Program-made: the position numbers and the translations under genes
NCBI GenBank assembly: GCA_002914845.1
Contig: JXTC01000036.1
Location: 682,407-746,406 of the forward strand
DNA: 64,000 bases
Reading direction: 5' to 3'
Source of the DNA: Trema orientale
Taxonomy: Eukaryota; Streptophyta; Magnoliopsida; Rosales; Cannabaceae
Notes under the pieces: generated by a model
Databases searched by the model: none
Seen by the model: the letters and a program-made list of their open reading frames with translations, nothing else
Told to the model about the DNA's origin: nothing
Part shown: positions 47,770 through 59,640 of the stretch, piece by piece
How positions within the stretch are numbered: the stretch's first letter is position 1
Layout: each line of letters opens with the position of its first letter

Positions 47770-48196
47770 GGCTATGTTTGGTAGGAAGGAAAAGTGAGAG
47801 GAAGGAAAAGTTTTGAGGGAAAAGTAGAGGGAAAAATTTATTTGAGTTGTTTGGTATGAAGGAAAAGGGAAGGGAAGAGAAAATAGAAGAGAAAAGGGGA
47901 GGGAAAAATATGGTGGGACCCACTCCAATATTTTCCTCTCAAAAATAGAGAGAAAAGGGAGAGGAAATTTTTTTTACAAATGCTTTAAAGTGAATTTACC
48001 AAATTAACCTTGTACACTACTTTAAAAATTTTAACAAAATGGCAAAATAGTCATTTTAAAATATACTATTTTTCTTTCCTTCCTACATACCAAACAACAA
48101 TTGAGGAAAGACACTTTCTTTTCCATACTACACATTTTCTTTCCCTCCTAATTTTTCCTTCCCTCCTACTTTCTTTCCTCTCTACCAAACATAGCC
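47770..48196. repeat. Harbinger/Tourist-like MITE
   Basis: 427 bp with inverted ends GGCTATGTTTGGTAGGAAGG and CTCTCTACCAAACATAGCC, rich in GGAAGGAAAAG on one arm and its complement on the other. TTA flanks both ends (47767-47769, 48197-48199), the target typical of PIF/Harbinger. Inserted within the LINE. Confidence 0.85.
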
Positions 48197-50326
48197 TTAC
48201 AGTTTATTTGCAACAAGGTTCAAGCTTACTTAGCTGGTCAAAAAGGTCAAGACCTATCTCGAGCAAGGAGATCTATCCTAGCTAAATCGATAGCCATGGC
48301 CATGCCGATTTATGCTCTCATGATAATCTCAGTACCTAAAAAATTTTCAACAATTATTAATGCCACGGTTCTTGACTTTTAGTGGGGATTTTCCTCAGGT
48401 AAAAGGAATTCATATTTAAAATCTTGGGATGTTTTGTGCACCCTAAAACACTCAGGTGGCTTAGGCTTTCGTTATACACACGAGACTAACAGATGTTTTT
48501 TGGCAAAGTGGGGTTGACAAGTGCTTAAAAAAATAAACTCTATCTGGTACTCTGTGATCCAAGCAAACTATCTAAGTGGAGGAGACTTCTTATCTATTCA
48601 AACTAAGCCAATGTACTCTTAGACGTGGAAATCAATTTTAGCTTCCAGAGACATCATTCTACAAGGAGCTTGTAAAAAAGACTAGGAATGGTCGCTCCAT
48701 CGATATTTGAAGAGATCCTTGGGTGCCATTTCTCGAAGGTATAAGCCATATCCAAGAGACAACATGCAATGCTATCTTGGTCTGGACGTGGCTGATTTAG
48801 TGTCAGAGGATGGTAGCAAGGACCTAATTAAACTGAAGGCCCTATTCAATCCAGCTTCGGTGAAAACAATTCTCAAGACTCCAATACCATCTAATGATGG
48901 TTCTAGTGGGTGGTTTTGGGCTTTATCGTAGCATGGAGATTTTACTTTTAAGTCAGCCCACCAAACCTTATAGAGAAGTAAACCTTCTGCACACTATTAG
49001 ATGATATCTCCATGTTGTTGACAAAATCCATGGAAGGCAAAGATTCACCCCAGACACAAGCTTTTTTGGTGGAGAATCCTTGTAAATGCATTACTTGTGT
49101 GGTCTAGACTTGCTACAATGTTTGATATTAATTCTAACTTATGTCTAATTTGTGAGTAATATGAAAAACCATCTTCCATCTATTTTGATCATGTGAGTTA
49201 TCCATATGAACTTAGTTCTCTTCCAGCTGAGGTATTAGGGTGGACCAAATCCAGGCTACTTCTATAACAGATATTGCAAACTTGTTGTTCTCAGACAATT
49301 ATACACTAGGACCTCTTATGAAACATGATATTATTGTGCTATTTGCCTCCATTTGCTTTGAGGGGATCTGATTAGAACGAAATTCTATTGTCCATAACAG
49401 GCCCAAATCTGACCTAGATCAATTCGTGAGAAAGATTCTACTGGGCTTTAACTTTCTCTCAATGCCTGAGTTCGGGTGTGAACTACGCGGACTTGGTCAT
49501 GATAACTGGCAACCTTTGCCACCTCCCTGCATCGAGCTCAATGTGGACGCAGCTGTTCGGGAAGAATACTCTGTTTTTGCTTCAGTATTTAGAGATGCAA
49601 TGGATCAGTGCTGAATTTAATTACCAAAAAATGTAGCGAAATAAACTTGTTAGTTGCCGAAGTGAGAGCGATCCTCTTGGCCATCAATAATGCAATTGTC
49701 AACAATTGGAAGTCTCTAGTTCTGGAGAGTGACTGTAAGAATGCCATATCTGATTTTGAAAGGGATGGTGCAAAGATATAGTATCCCAAAGAAAGTTGTT
49801 TATTAGTTGTTTCGATTTCTTTCAGTTTTCTTTTTGTTTGCAGGGAAACCAATTATGTTGGGTTGCTTTAAATCTGTCTTTTAGTTATTTTTTAGTTTAT
49901 GAGGTTCCATCTAAGATCTTTTCTAACCACCTACATAGGACAGTGACTTAGGTCATTTTTTAGGATGGTTGTGGCTTCCCCTCAGCCTCTTTTTTTTCTT
50001 GCTCTTTCTTAACGAAGTCTTCCTTCAACAAAATATATATATATATTGAATATATATAATTATGATATTTTTCAACAGCCAAAAAATAAATAAACTTATA
50101 TCATCGTAGAGACATAATTTTATAATTAAATATGAAGATGAATTTGGAACCATTGACTCCGCGTATAGTAAATTATATAACCCTTATATGTATATGTGTA
50201 CATATAACTGTATAAATTGAAGCAAATTAAGCTACAATAAAATATGAATCTCAAATGCATTTGTTATATATTATGGCTGTTCAATGAAAGAAAAAAGGTT
50301 ATAAACGATGTTAATTTGAGTACTGT

Positions 50327-50640
50327 CAGGCTAGTTACGCGAGTGTGCTAATTAATTTCTATAGACATTTGAGGTATATTTTACTCAAGATAACTCAATT
50401 TGAAAAGAGCTTAAGAAAACTCCTAGTTTTAAAGGAACTCATTTCACACAATCTACACTCTGATGATAAGATTAAAATATCCATTTATAATCTCTGTAGA
50501 AATGTTGATAAATTTGTCCAGGAACCCATGGATGTTGCATTATTCATGGAAAGTTAGGGGTTTAATCATTAAATTTTAAACACTAAAGACTTAAATGCCA
50601 AAGATGTTACTTAAAAATAATAATAATAATAATTATATAT
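50327..50640. repeat. Direct repeat copy 1, unidentified
   Basis: About 310 bp, paired with 50834-51140. Shared stretches include GGCTAGTTRCGCGAGTGTGC, AAAATATCCATTTATAATCT and CAGGAACCCAT. It contains a 70-codon open frame (50345-50557) that is not conserved over its full length in copy 2. Not recognised. Confidence 0.75.
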
Positions 50641-50833
50641 TATTTAATATTCTTTCTCTCTCAATTTTTCATCATACTTGAAATGAATTTTAATTCGCAA
50701 AACAATATTTATAAATAAGTTTGAAAAGAATTACTGAATTGGTACCATATATGTATATATCGTTACTTATTACCAATAAGTGTGCTAAATATTTGTACTC
50801 TTAAAGTATTTTATCTCCGGCTGGTTGGTTATT

Positions 50834-51140
50834 GTTGAGGCTAGTTGCGCGAGTGTGCTAACTAATTTTTATAGATTTTTAAGGTATTTACTCATGATAA
50901 CTCATTTTCAAGAGAGCTTAAGAAAAAATTCCTATTTTCGAAGGAACACATTTCATACAATCTACACTGTGATGATAACATTAAAATATCCATTTATAAT
51001 CTTCGTAGAAATGTCGACAAATTGGTCCAGGAACCCATAGATGTTGCATCATGCATAGAAAGTTAGGAATCTAATTATTAAATTTTAAACATTAAGGACG
51101 TAAATGCTAAAGACGTTACCTAAAAATAATAATAATGATT
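50834..51140. repeat. Direct repeat copy 2, unidentified
   Basis: Second copy of the 50327-50640 repeat after about 195 bp of AT-rich spacer, roughly 85% identical by eye. The open frame here (50825-51040) switches frame relative to copy 1, so selection on a protein is not supported. A weaker third match (GTTCAGGAACCAATAGATTTTGCAT-type, near 51320) may be a further remnant. Confidence 0.75.
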
Positions 51141-51550
51141 GTAATTAAAAAAAATGCCACCTGTCCAAGTAAAAATCATAACAATAACGAAATGACAATG
51201 GCGTTAACATTAATTATTAACCTTTGCTTATTCACGCGATAGTACTTGCTAACATTCACAATAAATCATCTAGGGTCACTACACCCAAGGACTCCTAGAG
51301 CTCGTCCGAGAAAATGTAGTTCAGGAACCAATAGATTTTGCATGATAATTTCTTCTTTTTGTGTTGTTCCTCTATATATAAATTCAGCTTACATTAATGA
51401 TTTTTAATTTCTGCTTCAAATAATATCACCAGGGCGGAGAACCAAACAATCTAATTAGATGAGAACTCAAAAAGAAGAGAAAATTTTTAATCAAATATTG
51501 ATGCTTGCTTTGTAAAAAATTGGGAGGTAAGGCGAAATCCAATTAAGTGG

Positions 51551-53216
51551 GGGGAAGTTGACTTACATAGTTCAAATTTGGTCCAAACTGACTTTTTTTT
51601 AGTTGACTTTTTTAATATGACATTTATTATTCAAAATAATCACTTTTTTAGTTGTTTTTAGAGAAAGAAAAATGGTCATTCCAAACTACCTTTTTACTAT
51701 TTTATACTTATTACTGAAAGTCATAATTTTGTGACTAATGGTCACGGTTTGTTTGTTTGTTTTTTCTTTTTTTATAGAACGGTTTATTTTACATCGTTAT
51801 AAATATTGAGAGTTTTTGAAGACATGTGCGATGTCATAATTTTATGACTAATAGTCACATTTTTATGATGTCTTTTATAGGTTTATATTGAATTGTTATA
51901 TTACTCACAATTTTGTTACTGGTAGTCACAATTTTGTGGCTAGTAATTACAATTTATTTTATATCGTTATGAATAGTTGAGACAATTTATATTTTAGTAT
52001 AACTAAGAGTCACACAATTGTGACAGGCAGTAATAAAAGAAAGAGAACATACCACTTTACTCATCTCGATTTGTTTAGTTACACACAACTAATCACATAA
52101 TTAATGTTCTACCAAACATTATTTTATGTCATTGTATTATCAATAGTCATGTTTGTGTTACCTACAGCTACCCAATTTTTAGCAGTCATAAAATTTCTGA
52201 CAGTTCAGAAATTTACATTTTTAATAATAGTATTCTCATAATCTATAATTTAAAGTCATACAATTTGTGATGATCTAATACACACAAAACTGACATTATC
52301 ACAAATCATTCTAAAACACACAAAAATCAGTTCCAAAATCCATTAATTATCATGAATTCAATTTAAAATTATTCTAAAAATATACAACATTAACTCAGTA
52401 TATCCAATTCCAACAAAAATAACTCCAAACTACTCTATTGTACATCCTGTGCCTAACATCAAAATATTGACTATAAATAGATATTATATTTATAGTCAAA
52501 ACGAAATGCAAGTTCAACGGACATGGGATAAAAGAGCTTGGAACTGGCGAGAAATCTGGGCATTCGTGTGCTTAGTTCCTTAGCGATTTGAGTAGCGAGC
52601 AATCTGGCCTTTGAGAATATGGTAAGAGTAGTGGGTGACCTATGCCTTTGATGAGCTGGGGACTGAGCAATCTTGACGTTCGTGAGCAGATGGGGACTGA
52701 GCGAAAATTTGTTATAGTGATGGTTGCCTTGTTGGGTCTGCACCTCGGTGAGTGAAAGGATGTTGCAGATCTAAGAAGTAGGAATACCTATGGTCTTATG
52801 AGCAAATGGCGTTGTAGAACTGGGCATTGGACCAGCACCTCGAGTGAGCTAGGACATTGCAGATATGAGGAAATTTTGTTTGTAGAGATCTAGGTGATTT
52901 TTTTGAGTTACAGATGGGGAGTTTCAGGTTTCAGAAGCCTGTTCTTAGTGTTGGAGTGCATGGGAAATAGGTTAAATGGAATCCATAGATGTGATATTCA
53001 AAGAATTGATAGGCTTCTAAAGCCCAAAAAAAGAAAAAAGAAAAAAAGGAATCAATCGGTTTTGAAGCAGGTGATGGGGTGACCGAGTTGAAGGTTATTC
53101 ACACCGAGGGTATTTTAGATTTTTTGTTGTGCGAAGAGTATTAAAAATGTCATTTTGAAAATTGCAACTAAATAACTTAGTTTTGGGCCAAAATAGACTA
53201 TCCATATCAATTTCCC
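51551..53216. mobile_element. Candidate Mutator-like non-autonomous element with unknown interior
   Basis: The left end begins GGGGAAGTTGACTTACATAG; the right end on the opposite strand begins GGGAAATTGATATGGATAGT. The two continue to match imperfectly for about 90 bp (TTTGG.CCAAA, TTTAGTTG, GACATTT). A near-perfect 9-bp target duplication flanks it: ATTAAGTGG (51542-51550) and ATTAAATGG (53217-53225). Inside, 51690-52290 holds repeated TCACAATTTTGTGACTA-type palindromes, and 52490-53090 is less AT-rich with short repeats (GGGGACTGAGC) and a 90-codon minus frame (52471-52743) that I do not recognise. No transposase is seen. Confidence 0.6.
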
Positions 53217-53225
53217 ATTAAATGG

Positions 53226-54095
53226 TGGCAGACATGGTTGGTCCGAGTATAGAGTTTCAGAAATGGCTTATTAACAATGTTTTTAATGGACCAGCCCCCT
53301 TTTATATATTCTTCAAAACTACAAAACTGAAAACAAAATACCAACAAGTAGGCTCTTACAGTTCTTTAATGCTAACTTTGCTCTTTTTTATTCATTGTTT
53401 TAGAATAAATAAATGAGTTACTACGAAAGAATTATTCTGAAGTTTGAGTGTTTTGAAATTAAAATTTTGAAATTTGAACTCTGCAAAATAATATCTTGAG
53501 ATTAAAAATTTCTGAAAATTAATATTTTGAGTTGATTTTTTGAATAGCTTTAATTAGTAAAATGCGGTAATATTTTTACTAAAGTAGAATAATAAGGACT
53601 AATGTAGTTTTAATGAAGGATGTTATTTTATTCCGTTACTAAAATTAGTCAAAAATTTAGTTCATGATATTAATTTTTAGAAATTCTTAACCACATAATA
53701 TTATTTTATAGAGTACAAATTTCAGGATTATAAAATACTCAAATTTTAAGGTATTTTTTTATAATTCATCCTAAATAAATAAAACTTTTTGCTCATTTCA
53801 TTGTGCTTAAATTGCTGAAGATCAGTCAAATAACATGTTGTTAGATCAATCCAACCCAAACCCATAACGATATTCATTTTATAATATAGCCGCTTCAATA
53901 ATATAGACACAACTTTTGAGTGGCGTCCCTTATCACAGCTCTGCTACGATCAAAAGTAAATTGGCATGATAAGTCATTTTTTACCTGCTTACAAAATATA
54001 TCATCAACTACAACAATACCAAAAGCTTGAGATCCCCTTGAAAGGTTCTGCCATAAAAGAGCTTCTTCTCTTTTAGCTAATAATAATAGCAAGAG
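53226..54095. other. AT-rich intergenic DNA upstream of P450 E
   Basis: No gene recognised; presumed remnant promoter of P450 E at the right end. Confidence 0.45.
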
Positions 54096-54989
54096 ATGGC
54101 TCTATTATCAGTACTCTTGAATCAATTGGCCACACTTTTGCATCCCTTTCTGATCTCTCTTTGCCTATTCTCTGTTCTACTTTTCTTCGTATGCACCACT
54201 AGACCTTCAGGTGGCGAAAACAACTTCCCACCATCGCCACCGAGCTTGCCAGTAGAAACCTGGACCAGCTAGGCACTCATCCACACCGATCCCTTCGAAC
54301 GCTCTCAGATAAGTATGGCCCTCTTATATTCATGCACCTGGGCCAAATTCCAACTCTTGTCGTTTCATCCGCGGACATGGTAAGAGAGATCATTAAGAAC
54401 CATCATATCACTTTCTCCAATCGACCAAAAATGACAGCCACTGAGATCATTCTTTATGGCAGCAAAGACGTGGCCTTTTCTCCTTATGGCGGATACTGGA
54501 GGCAAGCTCTGAAGGTTAGTACTGTTCTTGAACTTCTAAGCCTCAAAAGGGTGCAACTGTTCCAATTTGTGAGGGAAGAAGAAGTCACTTTATTGCTCAA
54601 CAGAATACGCAAAGCTAGTCCTTATGGGGAGTCTGTGAACCTCAGCGAGATCCTCATTGCGACCTCCAATAACATAGTCTCAAGGTGTATACTCAGGCAG
54701 AGATTCGAGGACGAGAATGGTCGAAGCCCGTTCGGAGAGCTGTCGAGAAGGGTCATGGTAGATTTTATGTCCTTTAGTGTGGGAGATTTCTTCCCTTATC
54801 TGAGATGGATCGATGTTCTTAGGGGCTTAATAGGTCGTTTGACGGCAAGTTTTAGAGCATTAGACACTTTTTTCGATCAGATCACTGAAGAACATAAGAC
54901 AACACTGAAAAGCGATGAGGGGTTCACTACTACAAAATAGAGCAAAGCCATCACTATATTCCACTTCGCTTTATAATGTCAGCGTGATG

Positions 54990-55300
54990 TGGAAAATAAC
55001 TGGCCTTTAACGTTGCCAGAAAAATGACACGACGCCCTGCGTCGCTTAAAAAGCGACGAGAAAACACAGAAATGCGACGTCGTACGTCGCTAGTTTATGT
55101 CGTTATTTAAGCGATAGGAAACACGACATACGACGTCCCTAAAAAAGTGACATCGTATAGATACGACGTCGCCTTTGTAGCGACAGGGAAGCTAAATGTA
55201 CGACGTCGCTGAAAAAGCGATGTCGTATCTAAATGACGTCGCTGGAAAAGCGACGTCATATCTAAATGAGGTCGCCGGAAAAGCAACGTCGTTTGGTTAG
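54990..55300. repeat. CACTA left subterminal repeats
   Basis: About a dozen degenerate units of TACGACGTCGC / GCGACGTCGT in both orientations. Such arrays bind the TnpA-type protein in En/Spm elements (family knowledge). Confidence 0.85.
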
Positions 55301-56507
55301 TTTCTAGTTTTAGGGTTCTGCACTTAGCAGAACCCGCTCGTTCGGCACTACTACCCCTTGCCGCCGCTCTTCTTTGCCCCTCCTCTATTTTTTCCGGCCA
55401 TTTGAGGTAATTTTAGCTTTATTAAGTCAATTTTTCCTATAGAATTTGTATATAATTGCATTAGGCTTTGTTTTTATCTAATTATTTCATGTTTTAGTTT
55501 AGATTTTTACACTTCCCCAACCCAAGCTATAGCTGCCACTCATGTTTGTCATTCCTCCATATTTTTTGGCCACTTGAGGTAATTTTAATAATTTAAGTCA
55601 TATTTTTTGCTAGAATTCATGTATAATTGCATTGGGCTTTGTTTTTATTCGAATTTTACCTAATAATTTCATGTTTAGTTTAGGTTTTTACACTTAGCCA
55701 TTTTGAACAATTTTCCTATATAGCCATTTGAATGTAGTTAAGAAGCATTGAGATTCATTAGTTATTAGATTAAAATTACAGCTTGATAATTTTTTTATTT
55801 TTTATGTATTTTATAATTTCGGTTTTTAGTAATTATTATTGAACTAGTATGAGTTTTTTTTTTTACTTTGATATATATATATATATATATATTAGAGGTT
55901 TGATGTTGATCACAAAAGAAAAGTATTGTGATTTGTACAAATTTTTGTAATTATATGAGATAATTGTTCTCTAAATTGTTGTTTCTTGGTACTTATATTT
56001 ATATATATTTTTTTCCTGAGTTTTAGTCTTTCATAATTTATATTTATTAATGCTTTTACTGTAGTAATGGTTGGTTTAATTATTTGATATATTTGTATTC
56101 TCTTGTTATTTTAATTTAAGATTGGTGTTAATCATTACATAAAGATTAGTGTTGATAATTAGTTCAACCTTGATCTAGAAGCTTTTAATCATTTGAGGTA
56201 TATTCTCGAACTAATTTTCTTAATCACAATAAGACATGTATAATTGTTTATTTTATGTTTTAGAAAATCTTATATAGAGGAGATTAGGTTCTAGGAAATT
56301 GTGTGCTGTGATGATTTAAGGATGAAATTATTGTGTGTGATTTATTTTTTTGATTTTTTTATTGTGAATTAAAATTTTAGTAGGATTTATAAATAGGGGA
56401 GACTCTGCCTAATTTTTATCAAGTTATTAATATATGTAGATTTAGAAATTAATTAATCTTAATTAGCTTTAATTTATGTTTATTTTTTCATTCTTAGTTT
56501 AATTAGA

Positions 56508-56945
56508 ATGGATAAAAAGTGGATATTGGCCAATAGATTATATATTGAGTATAGAAATAAAGTTGAGATCCTTTTGGAGTTTATTATAGAGAATGCAAAA
56601 GATCCTAATATCATCATGTGCCCTTGTGTTAAGTGTGGAAATTTAAATAAGTTGAGTGTTAAGAAGATAAAAGATTACTTATTTTTTAATGGATTTGATC
56701 AAAGTTATAAGCAATGGATTTGGCATAGTGAAGAGTTTGAAAGGACCCCGTTTTCATCAGGAAAAAGTTTTAGAGATGATTACGACTTAGATATTGAGGA
56801 TGATCTTTGCGATATAATTGGTGATACACAATATGAAGCAAATATAGATCCTATAAAATTTAAGGAGCTGCTTACTGATGCTGAAAAACCAGTTTATCTG
56901 GATTGTACAAGATTCACAAAATTATCCGCTCTGCTTAGATTGTAA
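56508..56945 (+). pseudogene. CACTA transposase N-terminal remnant (Transpos_assoc domain)
   Basis: 145 codons from MDKKWILANRLYIEYRNKVE. It contains the transposase-associated domain (about residues 1-80) with CPCVKCGN, LFFNGFDQSYKQWIWHSEE. Immediately downstream, out of frame or past the stop, the sequence continues as the start of a Transposase_21-type segment (GELLPNDNKMPHSFYKAKK near 57010-57065), then the homology ends. In complete elements this domain is followed by the DDE transposase, which is absent here. Confidence 0.85.
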
Positions 56946-57884
56946 TTTGAAAGCAAGGCATGGATAGAGTGATAAAAATTTTTCAAACTTCATTGCTTTA
57001 TTAGGGGAGTTGTTGCCAAATGACAATAAGATGCCACATTCATTTTATAAGGCCAAGAAAACTTTATGTTCTTTGGGCATGCAATATGAGAAAATTCATG
57101 CTTGCCCAATTATTAGTTGCTCCATGGAATCATGGTTAAGATTAAGAACTTACCTACTAATTACAAATTTCTTTTGATTTTATTAGTCTATGTAATAACT
57201 TATATATAGTCTTTGTTAATAACTGAATAATTAGGGAGCATTGTTATGTATTCTTTCTATTCGTATGTAGTGTCCTAGACAACCATCACATGTAGAATAC
57301 AGTTTTTATGTATGCAAATATATGAGTGAGATCATTGAACTAGCTAACATTCGATCATTTCTCATTACAAGGGTATTTGCTAATTTTATGTACAAGTTCA
57401 ATTTTAACATATCATATTACGCATTTTAAAATAAAGTTCCATATTCTAACAAACTTATTATTTTCTGAATGCATAGTTTCAAGTATAAACTTTCTATATG
57501 ATGGATGATATAAATACGGTTCATGAAGAATGGGTTGAAGAGCTTATCGATTATATTGGTTGAGGTTATCCTTTATCTCACTTGATTATGACTTATCATA
57601 AATATGTCTATAGCTTTTAGCTTAATGTTCCTATTTTTAACTAAATTTGTTAACTTAGATTATGCATGTGACTTGTTAGCTTGTTATTAGTAGTTAAATT
57701 TGTAACTAAACCTTAATTAGACATTGTGCTTTTACGAATGTGTATCTGGTGTTATATGTATATTTTTATGACTTTGTAATTCTGTTTTTTGTAAATGAAA
57801 TTCAGGGGGTCTGAATGAATTATAATTAAAAATCCCTTGGAAAATGTTTACCTTGTTACTAGAAAAATAAAGTGATATATATAC

Positions 57885-58135
57885 CACGTCGCCAGAAAAG
57901 CGACGTTGTAGACATACGACGTCGCCAGAAAAGCGACGTTGTAGACATACGACGTCACCAAAAAAACGACGTGGTAGACATACGACATTGCTTTTCTAGT
58001 GACATCGTATGTGTACCACGTCGCTTTTCTAGCGACGTGAAATCTAAGACTTTTAACGGCGCCTGATAGACGTCGCTTCGTTGGGCGACGTCATATGCCT
58101 TTGATGTCACCAAAAAAGTGACGTGAAATCCTATT
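57885..58135. repeat. CACTA right subterminal repeats
   Basis: About ten units of ACGACGTCGCCAGAAAAGCG and variants. They explain the repetitive open frame at 57872-58066, which is therefore not a gene. Confidence 0.85.
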
Positions 58136-59379
58136 TTTCTTGTAGTGGTTAGAAAACATGAAAGCTGACTTCGTGAATATTCTCCTCAAAGTTCAAAACG
58201 ATTAAACGCAACTGACTCAAGAACACGTGAAAGCAATCCTACTGGTTTATCTCTCTCATTCTCTCTGGCAAATTCACAAACATTTACAAGACAACACACT
58301 AAAACTATGAATTCTTATCATTTCAGGATACGTTCGTGGGTGGAAGCGATACTACTTCAACGAGGTTAGAATGGTTAATGGCAGAGCTACTCAAAAACCC
58401 AAGAGTGATGAAGAAAGCCCAACAAGAAGTTAGAAAAATAGTGGGAAACAAGCCAAAGATCGACACGAATGACATCCATAAAATAGAGTACTTAAAGTGT
58501 GTGATCAAAGAAAATCTAAGACTACACCCCTCACTTCCTCTGTTACTATCTCGAAACATCAGCCAGTGTCGAAGTAGGAGGCTACCGTGTTCCAAAAATA
58601 AGAGTTTTCTGTTGGGTTTACTCTGTAAACCAATTTGTGGGCCATAATTTTTATAGAAATTATATAATATTAGGGCTATTTAATTAAGTGGGGCCAATTA
58701 AGTAATCTAATTGAGGGCTCAGGAAGTTACCTATTTAGTGACTCTGTAATGTGTGGTAACCTAATCCTAATCTAATAAGAATTGATGGGTCTCTATTAAC
58801 TACTAGTATATAAGGACATAACTATAGAGTTTTAGTCCCCAAGCCAAATAGAACATATGCTATTCTCCTCTACCTCCATCAATACAGAGAGTTTTTATTG
58901 AACATACATAGAGTATTCTGGCTTTGGAAGACCTTCTATCCTCCGGCTCTAAATAATTCTTCGCTTCCATTTTCGTGATCTCATCCATTGGTGTCAATCT
59001 CAATGGATTCAGGTTAGTCATGAGTTTCTCTCAATAAATATTTTCCTGACAATTTGGCATGATAGATTTTAGGCTTATATTTGATTTAATAATCCATTAT
59101 GTATATCTAATAAGTGATATCAGGAACAAGAAATCATGTTAAATTGCTTAGGATAATCATGCATGTCTCTATTTTATGATATTTTTACCTATTTGGCTGT
59201 TTAGGGTTTAGATATAACATGTATGATTGATAAATTTTTCATGATTTTGTTGAAATGTTGAGTGTTTGAGAGTTGAATTCTGAGTTTTGGTCATAAAGTT
59301 TACAAATTAGGGCGAAAAATCACATTAGGTTTAAGTTACCCAATTTTAAAATCGGGTAATTAATACTAAGGCCAAAATC

Positions 59380-59640
59380 TGGCGCTACGGCACCACGTTG
59401 GTGGCGCTACAGTGTCCAGAATAGAGAACTGGCACTGCAGCACCACACTAAAGCCGCGGTGGCACTGCGGCGCCACATGAGTGGCGCTGTAGTGCCACCA
59501 TCAAGTTGCGGTGGCGCCATGGAGCCACGCAAGTGGCGAGCAGTGCCACCATAAGGACACGGCGGCGCTGTGGTGCTATGCAACTGGCGCCGCAGCGCTA
59601 CCCTTACGGCTGAGGTGGTGCCGCAGCGCCACCAACTAGG
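59380..59640. repeat. GC-rich degenerate minisatellite in the copia leader
   Basis: About nine degenerate units of roughly 25-30 bp containing GTGGCGCTGCAGTGCCACC-like, partly palindromic cores. Strikingly GC-rich in an AT-rich window. No coding frame is evident. Confidence 0.75.

Larger units (their letters stand above)
40468..50030 (+). mobile_element. L1-type LINE with three nested insertions
   Basis: Endonuclease start MKVLAWNCRGLARSAAVQSL at 40468, continuing in pieces to about 41560. RT begins near 41770 (ALFEMDPSKVP), breaks at about 41813, and resumes at about 46345 (LGPDGLPVLFYHF), then YQPISLYNTIYKLISKNLVNR (46980), EQGLCQRDPISLYLFILCSE (47360), thumb-like SRARRSILAKSIAMAMPIYAL (48255) and RNase H (NVDAAVREEYSVFASVFRD near 49540; LVLESDCKNAI near 49720). 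The 3' end near 50030 is marked only by AAAATATATA. Nested: 41813-46337, 46477-46947, 47770-48196. The coding frame carries many stops and shifts; it is inactive. Confidence 0.85.
54925..58147 (+). mobile_element. CACTA (En/Spm) DNA transposon, 3.2 kb, defective
   Basis: Begins CACTACTACAAAATAG and ends CTATTTTTCTTGTAGTG (the complement begins CACTACAAGAAAAATAG). A 3-bp target duplication GTT flanks it (54922-54924, 58148-58150). Subterminal arrays of CGACGTCG-type units lie at about 54990-55300 and 57885-58135. One partial transposase-related frame is inside (56508-56945). The element is plus-oriented by that frame. It is far shorter than autonomous CACTA elements and lacks most of the transposase, so it is non-autonomous. 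It is inserted in exon 1 of P450 E. Confidence 0.93.
54096..58609 (+). pseudogene. Cytochrome P450 E, CYP71-like, dead and split by transposons
   Basis: Paralogue closest to D (starts MALLSVLLNQL versus MALSSLLIQKM). Exon 1 is 54096-54924 plus 58151-58244, split by the CACTA element at 54925-58147 (58148-58150 is its target duplication). Exon 2 starts at 58327 after a GT-AG intron and stops matching at about 58609, where a copia LTR begins, so the PERF and haem-loop part is not in the window. Lesions: a roughly 4-base loss after SLPV near 54253 removes the IGN of the hinge frame, a TAA stop at 58203-58205, and a 2-base loss near 58553 after LLLSR. Preserved parts include MHLGQIPTLVVSSADMVREI, AFSPYGGYWRQ and a canonical I-helix GGSDTT. 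The C-helix Arg of WxxxR is Leu. Confidence 0.92.

Noticed and set aside
57872-58066. Open frame with repeated RRQKSDVVDI
   Set aside because: It is a translation of the CACTA subterminal DNA repeats, not a gene.
8127-58609. A complete biosynthetic gene cluster
   Set aside because: Only P450s of one family and one primary-metabolism gene are present. No terpene synthase, transferase or other tailoring enzyme is visible, so tandem family expansion is the simpler reading.
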